From contig CANSEY010000001.1 in assembly GCA_947646015.1 (NCBI GenBank), positions 372,001-436,000 of the forward strand: 64,000 nucleotides of DNA, in the 5' to 3' direction. Every line of letters starts with the position of its first letter. The stretch's first letter is position 1. Below, one piece after another: positions 42,888-52,417 of this stretch. A program made the translations under genes and the position numbers. Below the pieces are notes generated by a model. That model saw nothing but the letters and a program-made list of their open reading frames with translations. It did no database searches and had not been told where the DNA came from. Source of the DNA: an uncultured Bacteroides sp. GTDB lineage: Bacteria > Bacteroidota > Bacteroidia > Bacteroidales > Bacteroidaceae.

Positions 42888-45275
42888 ATGAAGAAAAACA
42901 GTATTCTTATTGCCCTTGCCCTCTTTTCTGCCAGTGGCACATGGGCTGAAGAGCTTCCGAAAGACACACTGAAAGTGATAGATGTGGAAGAGATTGTAGT
43001 CATCGCAGCTCCGAAAGAAAACCGCAAACTACGCGAACAGCCAACCGCGGTAACCATGCTCTCACAACAGGATATGCAGGCCAATCAGGTGAACTCCATC
43101 AAGAGCCTGACGGCACTTGTTCCGAATATCTTCATCCCCGACTATGGCTCGAAACTGACTTCCGCCATCTACATCCGTGGGATCGGTTCACGCATCAATA
43201 CACCGTCAGTAGGTTTGTACGTAGACAATGTCCCTTACATCGACAAATCAGCTTTCGACTTCAACTATGCCGACATTGAGCGCATCGACGTGTTGCGCGG
43301 TCCGCAGGGAACCCTCTATGGACGCAACACCATGGGAGGACTGATCAAGGTACACACCAAATCGCCTTTCAGTTATCAAGGCACCGACCTTCGACTGAGT
43401 GCCGGAACTTACGATAATTACAATGCTTCCGTGACTCACTATCACCGCATGTCGAATCAGTTTGCCTTCTCCACCGGAGCATTTTATGAATACGGAGGAG
43501 GTTTTTTCAAGAATACCTACCTTAACAAAAAGATAGACAAAAGCCAAGCTGCCGGAGGACGGTTCCGAGGCATCTACCTGCCCAGCGAGAACATGAAGCT
43601 GGACTTGAACGTCAGCTATGAGTACAGCGATCAGGGAGGATATGCTTACGGAGCTTATGACAAGCACACGGGAACCTACCTGAAACCGGCCTACAATGAT
43701 CCCAGCAGTTACTATCGCAATCTGCTGAATGCAGGGTTGAATCTGGAATATCAGGGAGACCACTTCACACTGAGTTCGGTAACGGGACTGCAACACTTGC
43801 GTGACCGTATGTTTATCGATCAAGACTTCTCTCCTGCCAATATCTATGTGCTGGAACAGAAGCAGAAGCTGACCACGATCTCCGAAGAAATCGTCCTCAA
43901 ATCGAAATCCGGACGACGCTGGGAATGGACCACAGGTGCCTTCGGGTTCTATCAGTGGCTCACCACCAACGGACCGGTTACATTCAAGGAAGACGGGGTG
44001 ACAGAAATGCTGGAGAAAGGCATCAACAGTCACTTCCCCGATCTCTCGGCGATGGGAATGAAAATGAACCTGAACATCACGAACCCTACGTTGTTGGTGG
44101 ACGGACGCTTCCACACACCGATCCTCAGTGGAGCAGTCTATCATCAGTCCACCTTCCGTGACTTGCTGATAGAAGGACTTTCGGCTACCGTAGGACTACG
44201 TCTGGACTACGAAAAGAACTGGATGAAATACAACTCAGGCAGCACCATTGACTATCAGTTCAACATGACAAGCCCTTTCATGCCTATACGCCTGGAACAG
44301 ACCAGTTCACCACGCCTGAACGGCAAGTTCAGCAACGACTATCTGCAGCTATTACCCAAGTTCGCCCTGCAATACGAATGGAAGAAGGGTAACAACGTAT
44401 ATGCCACCGTATCACGCGGATACCGTTCGGGAGGATACAATATACAGATGTTCTCGGATCTGATACAGGGTAATATGCAAAACGACATGCAAGGACAGAT
44501 CAAGGCAGGCACGAAACAGATCTTCGACCGCCTTGTGACTCAAGGCATGCCACAGGCCATCGCGGACCGCATCTTGTCGAATATTCCGGATGCGGGTGAG
44601 AATGCGGATCCGAAAGCATCGACCATCTACAAGCCCGAATATTCCTGGAATTACGAAGTGGGTAGTCACCTCACTCTGTGGGAAGGTAAGCTGTGGATGG
44701 ATCTTGCCGCCTTCCTGATGGATACGCGTGATCAGCAAATCGCCCAGTTTGCCAAAAGCGGATTGGGGCGTATTACGGTCAATGCCGGCAAAAGCCGGAG
44801 CTATGGGGCTGAAGCGGCACTGCGTGCTAACCTGACCGATGCTCTCAGCATGAACGCAAGCTACGGATATACGTATGCCACGTTCACCGATTATAAAACC
44901 ATCGACCGGGGACAAAATGAAATCAGCTATGACGGCAATTATGTACCTTTCGTTCCGAAACATACCCTCAACGTGGGTGGGCAATACATCTTCCGCATTG
45001 CTCCCCGCCACTGGCTGGACCGTATACAGGTGAACGTGAATTATAATGGTGCCGGACGCATCTACTGGACAGAGCAAAACGATGTAAGCCAGTCATTCTA
45101 CGGAACGCTGAATAGCCGTGTCAGCCTGGCGAAGGGGAACGGACAAATCGACTTCTGGGTTCGCAATGCGCTGGATAAGAAGTATGCTACTTTCTACTTC
45201 GAATCGATGGGCAACGGATTTATGCAGAAAGGACGTCCGGTACACTTCGGGGTAGACATAAGATGCCGATTCTAA
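42888..45275 (+). CDS. TonB-dependent outer membrane receptor
   Basis: A 795-residue receptor. The start is set at MKKNSILIALALFSASGTWA, which gives a normal signal peptide; an ATG at 42871 in another frame and an upstream open stretch lack one. A Ton-box-like EEIVVIAAPKEN is followed by a plug (about 60-165, SAIYIRGIGSRINTPSVGLY, RIDVLRGPQGTLYGRNTMGG) and a barrel ending VDIRCRF. The plug is of the siderophore-receptor type, without a carboxypeptidase-like domain. No lipoprotein or transporter partner lies next to it, so the substrate is unknown. It is followed by a pair of hairpins and a convergent gene. Confidence 0.92.
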   Translation: MKKNSILIALALFSASGTWAEELPKDTLKVIDVEEIVVIAAPKENRKLREQPTAVTMLSQQDMQANQVNSIKSLTALVPNIFIPDYGSKLTSAIYIRGIGSRINTPSVGLYVDNVPYIDKSAFDFNYADIERIDVLRGPQGTLYGRNTMGGLIKVHTKSPFSYQGTDLRLSAGTYDNYNASVTHYHRMSNQFAFSTGAFYEYGGGFFKNTYLNKKIDKSQAAGGRFRGIYLPSENMKLDLNVSYEYSDQGGYAYGAYDKHTGTYLKPAYNDPSSYYRNLLNAGLNLEYQGDHFTLSSVTGLQHLRDRMFIDQDFSPANIYVLEQKQKLTTISEEIVLKSKSGRRWEWTTGAFGFYQWLTTNGPVTFKEDGVTEMLEKGINSHFPDLSAMGMKMNLNITNPTLLVDGRFHTPILSGAVYHQSTFRDLLIEGLSATVGLRLDYEKNWMKYNSGSTIDYQFNMTSPFMPIRLEQTSSPRLNGKFSNDYLQLLPKFALQYEWKKGNNVYATVSRGYRSGGYNIQMFSDLIQGNMQNDMQGQIKAGTKQIFDRLVTQGMPQAIADRILSNIPDAGENADPKASTIYKPEYSWNYEVGSHLTLWEGKLWMDLAAFLMDTRDQQIAQFAKSGLGRITVNAGKSRSYGAEAALRANLTDALSMNASYGYTYATFTDYKTIDRGQNEISYDGNYVPFVPKHTLNVGGQYIFRIAPRHWLDRIQVNVNYNGAGRIYWTEQNDVSQSFYGTLNSRVSLAKGNGQIDFWVRNALDKKYATFYFESMGNGFMQKGRPVHFGVDIRCRF

Positions 45276-45319
45276 TATAATAAAACCAGACATAAGATCG
45301 ACTAATTTTTAATTTAAAA

Positions 45320-45400
45320 GGTAAGGGGTGTTGGTTTAAAACCAATGCCCCTTACCTCTCTGGGTAAACTCCTCTTGGTTTTAAACCAACGGAGAGTACC
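45320..45400. repeat. Twin hairpins sharing a TTGGTTT/AAACCAA core
   Basis: The first stem 45320-45356 pairs GGTAAGGGG with CCCCTTACC around TTGGTTTAAAACCAA. The second, 45363-45400, pairs GGTA/TACC and ACTCC/GGAGAGT around TTGGTTTTAAACCAA. They lie 6 bp apart between a TonB receptor and a convergent membrane-protein gene. Neither is followed by a clear T-run. Confidence 0.75.
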
Positions 45401-45428
45401 TCCCCAACATTCATACCACATTCCCGAT

Positions 45429-46403
45429 TTATTCGTTAACAGCCCCACAGTGAGGACATTGCCCTTTCTCCCGAAGCTTTTGTCCACAGTTCCCACAACG
45501 GTATTTATAGCCGGAACCCCTACGTACTTTCTTTACAAAAAGCCAGATGAAACAGGCCAGAAAGAAATAGCCGATATAGATGTGAGTGGTGAGAATAAAG
45601 AAAAAGTAACAAAAAATGCAGCACGACATCAGTCCCAGCAAGTAGAAAACAGCAGCGGCAGGAGTAAGCTGACGGAACAGATCATCAAGTACGGCCAAAG
45701 TGACGATGATAAACAGCCAAATGCCGGTCAGGAATACCGAAAGAATGAAAGGCACCTTGAACGGAGACAAGGTGGGATTGAAGTAAAAATGCTCCCAGGT
45801 GTCGGGTACAAACACCTGCATCGTCTCGTAGACTGTAGCGCTGAATGCCATCAACAGGCAAAGAAACAACGGATAGACGCTGTCGATATCATTAAAGTAA
45901 ACCATCTGTAACCGCTTCTTCATAAAAGCACGGAGCAGATAGACCCCGACAAACAAGGCGAATATGAAAACGAAATATGAAGCGTGGGTATCGCTGAACA
46001 GATGGATGAACTGCGAAATACTATCAGTCGGTACGAACGAACCAACCAACTCTTTATTGCGTACCCACCCCTGCACTTCCTGAGAATGGGCTACTTTTAC
46101 CCAGATACTGTCTACACTGTCCTGCGGATGGACAGAAAACTCTGCCACAACCACACGGTCACCTTTATACAGATTGACATAGGCATCCTTCAACGGAAGA
46201 TATTCCAGACGAACCGAATCGTCCAACACCTCCAGGTTCGTATTCCACGTATAATGATACTTGGAAAGGTAAGTCAGAGAGTCTTTGGTCTTCCGGCTCA
46301 TTCCCTCCGCCGGAAGATCGGGCAGGGAATAACGGCAAGAGGCCAACAGAACCATGACCACCGAACAACACAAGGCTACGCAGAACCGGACCTTCTCTCT
46401 CAT
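45429..46403 (-). CDS. Membrane lipoprotein with SH3-like region and C-terminal zinc ribbon
   Basis: A 324-residue protein of unknown function. A lipobox-like VLLASC ends the signal segment (Cys23). An extracytoplasmic part (about 25-130) has an SH3-like stretch (AYVNLYKGDRVVVAEFSV, VKVAHSQEVQGWVRN). Four or five membrane helices follow (about 140-290), then a short cytoplasmic tail with a zinc ribbon: RCGNCGQKLREKGQCPHCG. It overlaps the upstream U32 peptidase gene by 4 bp (ATGA), so translation is probably coupled. Its role in the metA operon is not clear. The family is seen in Bacteroides but I know of no characterised member. Confidence 0.75.
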   Translation of the reverse strand: MREKVRFCVALCCSVVMVLLASCRYSLPDLPAEGMSRKTKDSLTYLSKYHYTWNTNLEVLDDSVRLEYLPLKDAYVNLYKGDRVVVAEFSVHPQDSVDSIWVKVAHSQEVQGWVRNKELVGSFVPTDSISQFIHLFSDTHASYFVFIFALFVGVYLLRAFMKKRLQMVYFNDIDSVYPLFLCLLMAFSATVYETMQVFVPDTWEHFYFNPTLSPFKVPFILSVFLTGIWLFIIVTLAVLDDLFRQLTPAAAVFYLLGLMSCCIFCYFFFILTTHIYIGYFFLACFIWLFVKKVRRGSGYKYRCGNCGQKLREKGQCPHCGAVNE

Positions 46404-48226
46404 ACGGCATTCACTTTCATTTGGCAGTTCTTACAGTCAAACTCGAGGCGGAAGCGTTTACCATCTGTCGACACCAGATAATAAGGCTCACGGTACGGAG
46501 AGCGTTCCCGTTGATGGACAGGACACCATCCCATGCTGTAGCGCAGGCAATGTTTGCAAAACATCAATACCGCCTTTTCTGCCGGTGCCCGCTCAAAAGC
46601 AGGAGCGATGCTTGCCACGCCGTGCCCGGCATAGAAAGAAACGGCTTGTGCATTCATCACATTTCCCAGATAGGTAAGCGTGCTTTGTGGAAAGGCATGA
46701 GCGGTAGGTTTCAGTACAAATAATTCCCTCCGATAATTGATACGGCGGGCGGAAATCAGTTTCTCAACGGCCTGCCGGCGAAAATCGGCGAGTACCGAAG
46801 CAGGTAGAAACCAGTTCCCGGCAAAGTCGATATCGATGCGTACCGCTTCGAAAGGGGTGTTGCCAAACTTAGCCAACTGTGTTTTCAGATTCTCTTCCTG
46901 TGGTGTACGTGCCGGCTCTTTCTCACGCGCCAGAGACAGGGTTACACTGTTATCATCTTCATCTGTCAGTGTCAGAGCGAATCCGAAAGGAGTATCCGTC
47001 AATCGGACAGACACAGCTATCCTGCGCTCGGACGACTTACGAACCAGAATCTTTTCGAACTCCTGATCGAAATTTCGATATAACACCGTACGGGGTTTGA
47101 TACGGGGCATCTCCTGCGGATAAAGCTTATTGCCCTCCACCCGGTTGATGCGGAAGCCTTGCAGCCTGCCTTGCTCATCGATGTAGCACACCCCGTCACC
47201 GTTATTAAAAGATTTCAATCCCGCTACGGTCAGATAGTTTCCTCTTGCCTCTTTCATCGTACCCATCTCCTCGCCCAACGACTTAGGGGTGTCGAACGAA
47301 AAAACGTCCTTGGTACGTCCATGCAGGTAATAATGGGTAAAGCCTCGGCTGAAACTCTTGTCGAGCTGAGGGTTAAAGGCATAACGGCAACTCCCGGACG
47401 AGGCACGCGCGTACTCTTTGCGGCGGGCAAAGATGGCATCCAGCTTCCGGCGATAGGCAGCCGTCACATTCTTTACATAAGAGACATCCTTCAGTCGTCC
47501 CTCTATCTTGAAAGAAGAGGCACCGGCATCGAGCAGTGCTTCCAATTCGTCACTCTGATTGAGGTCTTTGAGTGAAAGGAGGTGCTTGTCCTTCACGATC
47601 ACCCGTCCCTCAGCATCGACCAGACTGAACGGCAAACGGCAAAACTGGGCACATTCGCCCCGGTTGGCGCTACGCCCGAAACAAGCCTGACTGACATAAC
47701 ACTGCCCGCTATAGCTGACGCAGAGAGCTCCATGCACGAATATTTCCAAAGGTACATCCGGACAAGCTTCGTGTATCTTGCTGATCTCACGCAGCGAAAG
47801 TTCGCGCGCCAACACCACTTGCCGGAAACCGGCATCAGCCAGAAATCGCACCTTCTCCACCGTACGGTTATCCATCTGGGTACTGGCGTGCAGCGGAATA
47901 GGCGGCAGATTCAGGCCGGTGATTCCCATATCCTGCACAATCAGTGCATCTACACCGGCACGGAACAAAGCCCAAATCATCTTCTCCGTCTCTTGCAGTT
48001 CTTCATCTTTCAAGATAGTATTGACTGTCACATAAATCCGGGCATTGTACAGATGGGCATACTCTACCAAAGCAGCTATGTCCTCCAATGAATTGACTGC
48101 CGCCGCGCGGGCACCAAACTTCGGCGCACCGATATACACAGCATCCGCTCCATGATCAATAGCAGCTATGCCACATTCCAGATTTTTGGCCGGAGCCAGC
48201 AATTCTATTTTACGTTGTTTTATCAT
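46400..48226 (-). CDS. U32 family peptidase
   Basis: A 608-residue cytoplasmic protein of the U32 group. It starts [20 protein letters not shown], and carries the family core [40 protein letters not shown] and the cysteine-rich [19 protein letters not shown]-terminal cluster ([21 protein letters not shown]) adds cysteines. U32 relatives such as RlhA/TrhP hydroxylate rRNA or tRNA with prephenate-linked iron-sulfur chemistry, so this may be an RNA-modifying enzyme and not a protease. It overlaps metA upstream and the zinc-ribbon gene downstream by 4 bp each, forming a tight operon. Confidence 0.9.
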   Translation of the reverse strand: MIKQRKIELLAPAKNLECGIAAIDHGADAVYIGAPKFGARAAAVNSLEDIAALVEYAHLYNARIYVTVNTILKDEELQETEKMIWALFRAGVDALIVQDMGITGLNLPPIPLHASTQMDNRTVEKVRFLADAGFRQVVLARELSLREISKIHEACPDVPLEIFVHGALCVSYSGQCYVSQACFGRSANRGECAQFCRLPFSLVDAEGRVIVKDKHLLSLKDLNQSDELEALLDAGASSFKIEGRLKDVSYVKNVTAAYRRKLDAIFARRKEYARASSGSCRYAFNPQLDKSFSRGFTHYYLHGRTKDVFSFDTPKSLGEEMGTMKEARGNYLTVAGLKSFNNGDGVCYIDEQGRLQGFRINRVEGNKLYPQEMPRIKPRTVLYRNFDQEFEKILVRKSSERRIAVSVRLTDTPFGFALTLTDEDDNSVTLSLAREKEPARTPQEENLKTQLAKFGNTPFEAVRIDIDFAGNWFLPASVLADFRRQAVEKLISARRINYRRELFVLKPTAHAFPQSTLTYLGNVMNAQAVSFYAGHGVASIAPAFERAPAEKAVLMFCKHCLRYSMGWCPVHQRERSPYREPYYLVSTDGKRFRLEFDCKNCQMKVNAV

Positions 48227-49140
48227 CGGATATCTTCAATATTATAAGGAGTCTCCTGATAGACGAAATAGTTCAGCCAATTGGAGAACAACAGGTTGGC
48301 ATGTCCGCGCCAACGCACCAGCGGTCCTTTGTCCGGATCATCATTCACGTAATAGTTACGGGGAATCTCGATGGGAAGCCCTTTCGAAACATCCCGGCGA
48401 TATTCCGTATCCAGTGTCAGTGGAGAGTACTCGGAGTGCCCGGTAACAAAAAACTCACGCCCGCCACGGGCTACCACCATATATACCCCCGAATCATCCG
48501 ACTCGGAAAGTAATGTCAATTCCGGTACTTTCAGTATATCTTCCTTTCGCACTTCCGTATGCCGGCTATGGGGCACATAGAATTCATCATCGAAGCCACG
48601 GAAGATGGGATGCAGCGGAAGCAGCGTGCGATGCTTGAAAATGCCGAACATTTTCTTATCCAAAGCATACTTGGGGATACCGTAATGATGATACAGTCCC
48701 GCCTGTGCTGCCCAACAAATATAGAGTGTGGAGGTGACATGGGTACGTGCCCAGTCGAATATCTCCGTTATTTCATCCCAATAGTTCACTTCCTCAAACT
48801 CCATTTGCTCTACCGGTGCACCGGTGATAATCATACCGTCATACCTGTCTTCTCTCATCTTGTCGAAGTCGGTATAAAATGTTTTCATGTGCTCTATCGG
48901 TGTATTCTTCGAGGTGTGGCTTTTAATCTTCATAAAAGAAATTTCCACCTGAAGCGGAGTGTTTGAGAGTAAACGCACCAAGTCTGTTTCTGTCGTAATC
49001 TTCAACGGCATCAGGTTGAGGATAACAATTCGTAGCGGACGGATGTCTTGTTGTGTTGCGCGGGAGTTATCTATCACAAAGATATTCTCCTCTTTTAATA
49101 GTTCTATCGCAGGAAGCTTATCGGGTAAATTTAAAGGCAT
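48223..49140 (-). CDS. metA: Homoserine O-acyltransferase (MetA), predicted acetyl-specific
   Basis: A 305-residue enzyme for the first committed step of methionine synthesis. The catalytic Cys142 is in [15 protein letters not shown], and the His/Glu pair is in [13 protein letters not shown]. Residue 111 is Glu ([10 protein letters not shown]). In characterised MetA proteins Glu at 111 goes with acetyl-CoA use and Gly (as in E. coli) with succinyl-CoA use, so this is probably a homoserine O-acetyltransferase. It draws homoserine made by ThrA. It is first in a three-gene overlapping operon with a TATTTTTG box at 49168-49175. No SAM riboswitch is seen in the short leader. Confidence 0.95.
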   Translation of the reverse strand: MPLNLPDKLPAIELLKEENIFVIDNSRATQQDIRPLRIVILNLMPLKITTETDLVRLLSNTPLQVEISFMKIKSHTSKNTPIEHMKTFYTDFDKMREDRYDGMIITGAPVEQMEFEEVNYWDEITEIFDWARTHVTSTLYICWAAQAGLYHHYGIPKYALDKKMFGIFKHRTLLPLHPIFRGFDDEFYVPHSRHTEVRKEDILKVPELTLLSESDDSGVYMVVARGGREFFVTGHSEYSPLTLDTEYRRDVSKGLPIEIPRNYYVNDDPDKGPLVRWRGHANLLFSNWLNYFVYQETPYNIEDIR

Positions 49141-49167
49141 AATTGCATACGTATTTAATAATCAATG

Positions 49168-49175
49168 CAAAAATA
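49168..49175 (-). promoter_or_regulatory. -7 box of the metA operon
   Basis: The minus strand reads TATTTTTG (TAnnTTTG), about 28 bp upstream of the metA ATG. Confidence 0.55.
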
Positions 49176-49251
49176 GTGTTTTCCTTATTTAGAAGATATA
49201 CAAATTAAAACATTTTAATCAAAAACGATACCAACTAATGATTAAAAACTC

Positions 49252-49259
49252 TATTTTTG
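49252..49259 (+). promoter_or_regulatory. -7 box of the ferredoxin gene
   Basis: TATTTTTG (TAnnTTTG) about 40 bp upstream of ATG 49300. Confidence 0.6.
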
Positions 49260-49299
49260 TACCTACAAATTAGTACTAATAATTAAAATATCAAACAAA

Positions 49300-49470
49300 A
49301 TGGCTTACGTAATTAGTGAAGATTGTATTGCTTGCGGAACTTGTATTGACGAGTGTCCGGTTGGCGCTATCTCTGAAGGTGATATTTACTCAATTGATCC
49401 TGAGCAGTGTACAGATTGTGGTACTTGCGCAGATGTATGTCCTTCTGAAGCAATTCACCCAGCTGAATAA
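49300..49470 (+). CDS. 2[4Fe-4S] ferredoxin (56 aa)
   Basis: A complete small gene (ATG 49300, TAA 49468-49470). The protein starts MAYVISEDCIACGTC and has two clusters of the CxxCxxCxxxCP type: Cys9, 12, 15, 19 and Cys37, 40, 43, 47. This is the clostridial-type two-cluster ferredoxin of about 55 residues, an electron carrier for pyruvate:ferredoxin oxidoreductase and related enzymes in anaerobes. It is monocistronic, with its own promoter and a strong terminator directly after the stop, as expected for a highly expressed gene. Confidence 0.97.
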   Translation: MAYVISEDCIACGTCIDECPVGAISEGDIYSIDPEQCTDCGTCADVCPSEAIHPAE

Positions 49471-49490
49471 TACAATCCCCAACAAAAAAG

Positions 49491-49538
49491 ATAAAGGCTG
49501 CCTTCCTAATGGAAAGCAGCCTTTATTTATTTCTTTTC
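49491..49538. terminator. Bidirectional intrinsic terminator
   Basis: ATAAAGGCTGC pairs with GCAGCCTTTAT around TTCC/GGAA, with T-rich tracts on both sides. It ends the ferredoxin transcript and the convergent GH78 gene. Confidence 0.9.
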
Positions 49539-49552
49539 AGACGTTTGGCAAA

Positions 49553-52288
49553 TTATAACCGTGTCTTCAATCGATAACTTCCCGAAGGAAAACTAAAGAC
49601 AGCATAACTACCTTCCATCCGGAGAAAAGTCCCCCCCTCTCCGACGATCCGCTTCTTTTCTTTCGGATCGATACTTTTATCTGCTACCGGCACATAAACC
49701 AAAGCAGAAGTATTGCACGGCACCGAGATGTCCCAACAGAACGAACCGTCCTCTTTTTTCCAATGACTTCTCACCTCACCGTAGATAGAGTGAAACGAAG
49801 TATTCACAAAATCGAGGCCATCTACCGGGTAAGGCTTTAGCTGTATCTGTTTAAAACCGACACTCCCGGGAGCATTGCTAATACCTCCCAGATAGCCATA
49901 TGCCCATACAATCAGATCGCCCAACAGCATCACATGGTTGGCAGAATTCATAGCCGGGTCGGCTGTATTACCATTCCACAACTCCCAGATTGTGGTTGCC
50001 CCATTATCTACCATATATCCCCAACTCGGATAAGTCCGGTTAGTCGCTATCCGATAGGCGAGGTCAGTTCTTCCATAATCCGATAGTCCGCGCATCAACT
50101 GCTGGATACCGACCAGGCCGGTACTGACATGCCCATTGAAATCTTTCATTGTTTTCTCAACTATATTCCGGAACACGACTTCCTTATAAGCCTCAGGAAC
50201 CATGCCGAACCGCAGGGAAAGGATATTTGCAGTAACTGTATTGTTGCTATAATACCCCAATTCCGTATGAAGGTATTTTGAATTAAAAGCTTCTTTAACC
50301 AGTTCACTCTCTTTCCGAAAATTGTCAGCATCCTGCGGATAACCGGCCAACGCTGCAAACCGTACCATCAAATTGGACAAATAATAATAAAAGGTTGTTC
50401 CCAGCACCGCAGCTTCCGTGATACGTGAAGGATCTTTAGAGTGGATCAGTTCGGGAGATTCGGGAGGCATACACCAGTCTCCAAAATTATCTTTCGTCAT
50501 AATATGATCTACCATATACTTATCTTTCATATAACGCATCCACTTCTTCATCGAAGGATAATGTTTGATGATGGGTTGTTTATCGCCAAACTGATCATAA
50601 AGCATATTTGCTATGATTAAATAGGCACCGGGCCAGGTCATATTGTCAGTGCAAACGTCCCAGTAGTTAGGAGCCACATCGGGTACAGCTCCATTTTCTT
50701 TCTGCGCCTGTTCAATATCATCGAGCCATTTGGCGTAAAGAAGATGATTATTAAAAATATAACTTTCTCCTTGCGAACCAACCGCACGGTCACCCAGCCA
50801 CCCCATACGTTCGTCACGCTGCGGACAGTCGGTAGGCATGCCGCGATAATTACCGCGTATACCCCAATAAGCGTTCTTGTAAATCCGGTTGATCATCGGG
50901 TCGGAGGTTTCCAGATTACCCGTAGTCTCCATTTCATCATAAATCACTTGTCCCTCGAAGTCGGATAGAGAAGGTTTTTCCCTGAAACCCGTCAATTCAA
51001 CAAAACGAAATCCATGATAAGTAAAAGTCGGTTGCCACTCTTCCATAGAATTTCCCTTTAAGATATAGGTATCTGCCGAATGTGCCGTTCGCAGATTTGC
51101 CGTATAAATAGAACCGTCTTTCTGCAACAACTCGGCAAAACGCAGTTTCAACGTATCGCCGGATTGCCCCTTTACTTTCATGCGAAGCCAACCAACCATA
51201 TTTTGTCCCATATCCAGAATATATACTCCGGGAGCCGATTCGGTAATACCGATAGGTTTCACGGTATCCATCACTTTCATATTACGATTGAGTTGGGCCT
51301 CCAACTTTCCTCCCGGCAGGCTTACAACTTCTGCCTGAAGCCACTTCGTATCATCAAACGGATATGTATTCCATCCCGGCATCTCTTTTCTTGCATCATA
51401 CTCTTCACCGTCAAACTCATTATTTGTCCCGATGGGACCTTCGGCCGTTATTTTCCAGGAAGCATCGCTCGCAATCACCCGTTTCTCTCCATCTTCATAG
51501 TATACCTCAAGTTGGGCAATCATTTTAGGTACATCAAAATGGCGCACTCCCGGCATACGCATCGAAGTATACCGTCCGTTGCCCAAGATGACACCGATGG
51601 CATTAGCTCCCTTTAATAATTGTCCGGTCACATCAAACCGATTATACTTCACCGATTTGGAATAATCCGTAGGCGTAGGAGCCAATACCTGATCTCCAAT
51701 CTTCTTTCCGTTAATATAGGCCTCATAAAATCCTAATCCGCAAATGTACAGGGTAGCCTTTCTCACTTTCTTCGAGTTCAAATTGAAAGGTTTGCGCAGA
51801 TAACGGGCAGGGACTCGCGTATTCCCCTCCAGTTTATCTTGTGGAAAAGCTCTCCCTATCCACACAGCCTGCCAGTCCGACGGATGCAACAGTCCCATCT
51901 CCCAACTGGCAGGTTCACTCCAAGCGGAAATACCTTTATTGGTTTTTACCCTCACTTTCCAATAACATTGGGTACGGCTATCGAGCATATCGCCGCCATA
52001 CGAAATATATGCGGACTGATCGGACGCCACATCACCCGTATCCCACAAATCACCTTCTTCCCGGTTTAATTTCTCCAACGAAGTGGATACGAGGATATGG
52101 TAGGAGACTTGTCTTACATCTCTCACATCAGATAAAATCTCCCAACTCAAACGGGGAGAGGGACAATCAATGTTTTGGGGATTTACAAGCATCTCGGTTT
52201 TCAGACAGGAGATACTCACTTGAGCCTTCTTACCGGATACGGCGAGGCTCATGCTTAAGAATAAGCAGATAAAAAAAATGTTCTTCAT
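49553..52288 (-). CDS. GH78 alpha-L-rhamnosidase
   Basis: A 911-residue secreted enzyme. The start is set at MKNIFFICLFLSMSLAVSGK, which gives a signal peptide; the frame opens 28 codons earlier. N-terminal beta domains (LSWEILSDVRDVRQVSYHIL; ARYLRKPFNL) precede the (alpha/alpha)6 barrel, which carries the GH78 signature GMPTDCPQRDERMGWLGDRA with catalytic acidic residues. The C-terminal beta-sandwich ends near VGFKQIQLKPYPVDGLDFVN. It removes terminal rhamnose from plant glycans or glycosides. It is a lone gene with no SusC/SusD partner beside it, convergent with the ferredoxin gene. Confidence 0.94.
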   Translation of the reverse strand: MKNIFFICLFLSMSLAVSGKKAQVSISCLKTEMLVNPQNIDCPSPRLSWEILSDVRDVRQVSYHILVSTSLEKLNREEGDLWDTGDVASDQSAYISYGGDMLDSRTQCYWKVRVKTNKGISAWSEPASWEMGLLHPSDWQAVWIGRAFPQDKLEGNTRVPARYLRKPFNLNSKKVRKATLYICGLGFYEAYINGKKIGDQVLAPTPTDYSKSVKYNRFDVTGQLLKGANAIGVILGNGRYTSMRMPGVRHFDVPKMIAQLEVYYEDGEKRVIASDASWKITAEGPIGTNNEFDGEEYDARKEMPGWNTYPFDDTKWLQAEVVSLPGGKLEAQLNRNMKVMDTVKPIGITESAPGVYILDMGQNMVGWLRMKVKGQSGDTLKLRFAELLQKDGSIYTANLRTAHSADTYILKGNSMEEWQPTFTYHGFRFVELTGFREKPSLSDFEGQVIYDEMETTGNLETSDPMINRIYKNAYWGIRGNYRGMPTDCPQRDERMGWLGDRAVGSQGESYIFNNHLLYAKWLDDIEQAQKENGAVPDVAPNYWDVCTDNMTWPGAYLIIANMLYDQFGDKQPIIKHYPSMKKWMRYMKDKYMVDHIMTKDNFGDWCMPPESPELIHSKDPSRITEAAVLGTTFYYYLSNLMVRFAALAGYPQDADNFRKESELVKEAFNSKYLHTELGYYSNNTVTANILSLRFGMVPEAYKEVVFRNIVEKTMKDFNGHVSTGLVGIQQLMRGLSDYGRTDLAYRIATNRTYPSWGYMVDNGATTIWELWNGNTADPAMNSANHVMLLGDLIVWAYGYLGGISNAPGSVGFKQIQLKPYPVDGLDFVNTSFHSIYGEVRSHWKKEDGSFCWDISVPCNTSALVYVPVADKSIDPKEKKRIVGEGGTFLRMEGSYAVFSFPSGSYRLKTRL

Positions 52289-52417
52289 GTGTTGTGTATA
52301 TTTTGTGTTGTAATGTCTCTTTAGAGAACAGAGTATCGAAACCAAATACTCTAAAAGTAAAGAAGGATGCACCTTTTCACAGATAACACCCTCCTTTTTT
52401 ATCTGATTGGCTGAATC

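Noticed and set aside
43248-44144. Open frame of 298 codons antisense to the TonB receptor
   Set aside because: Shadow of the receptor coding sequence; starts and ends arbitrarily.
49141-49300. SAM riboswitch expected before metA
   Set aside because: The predicted leader is only about 20 nt, and no SAM aptamer pattern is visible.
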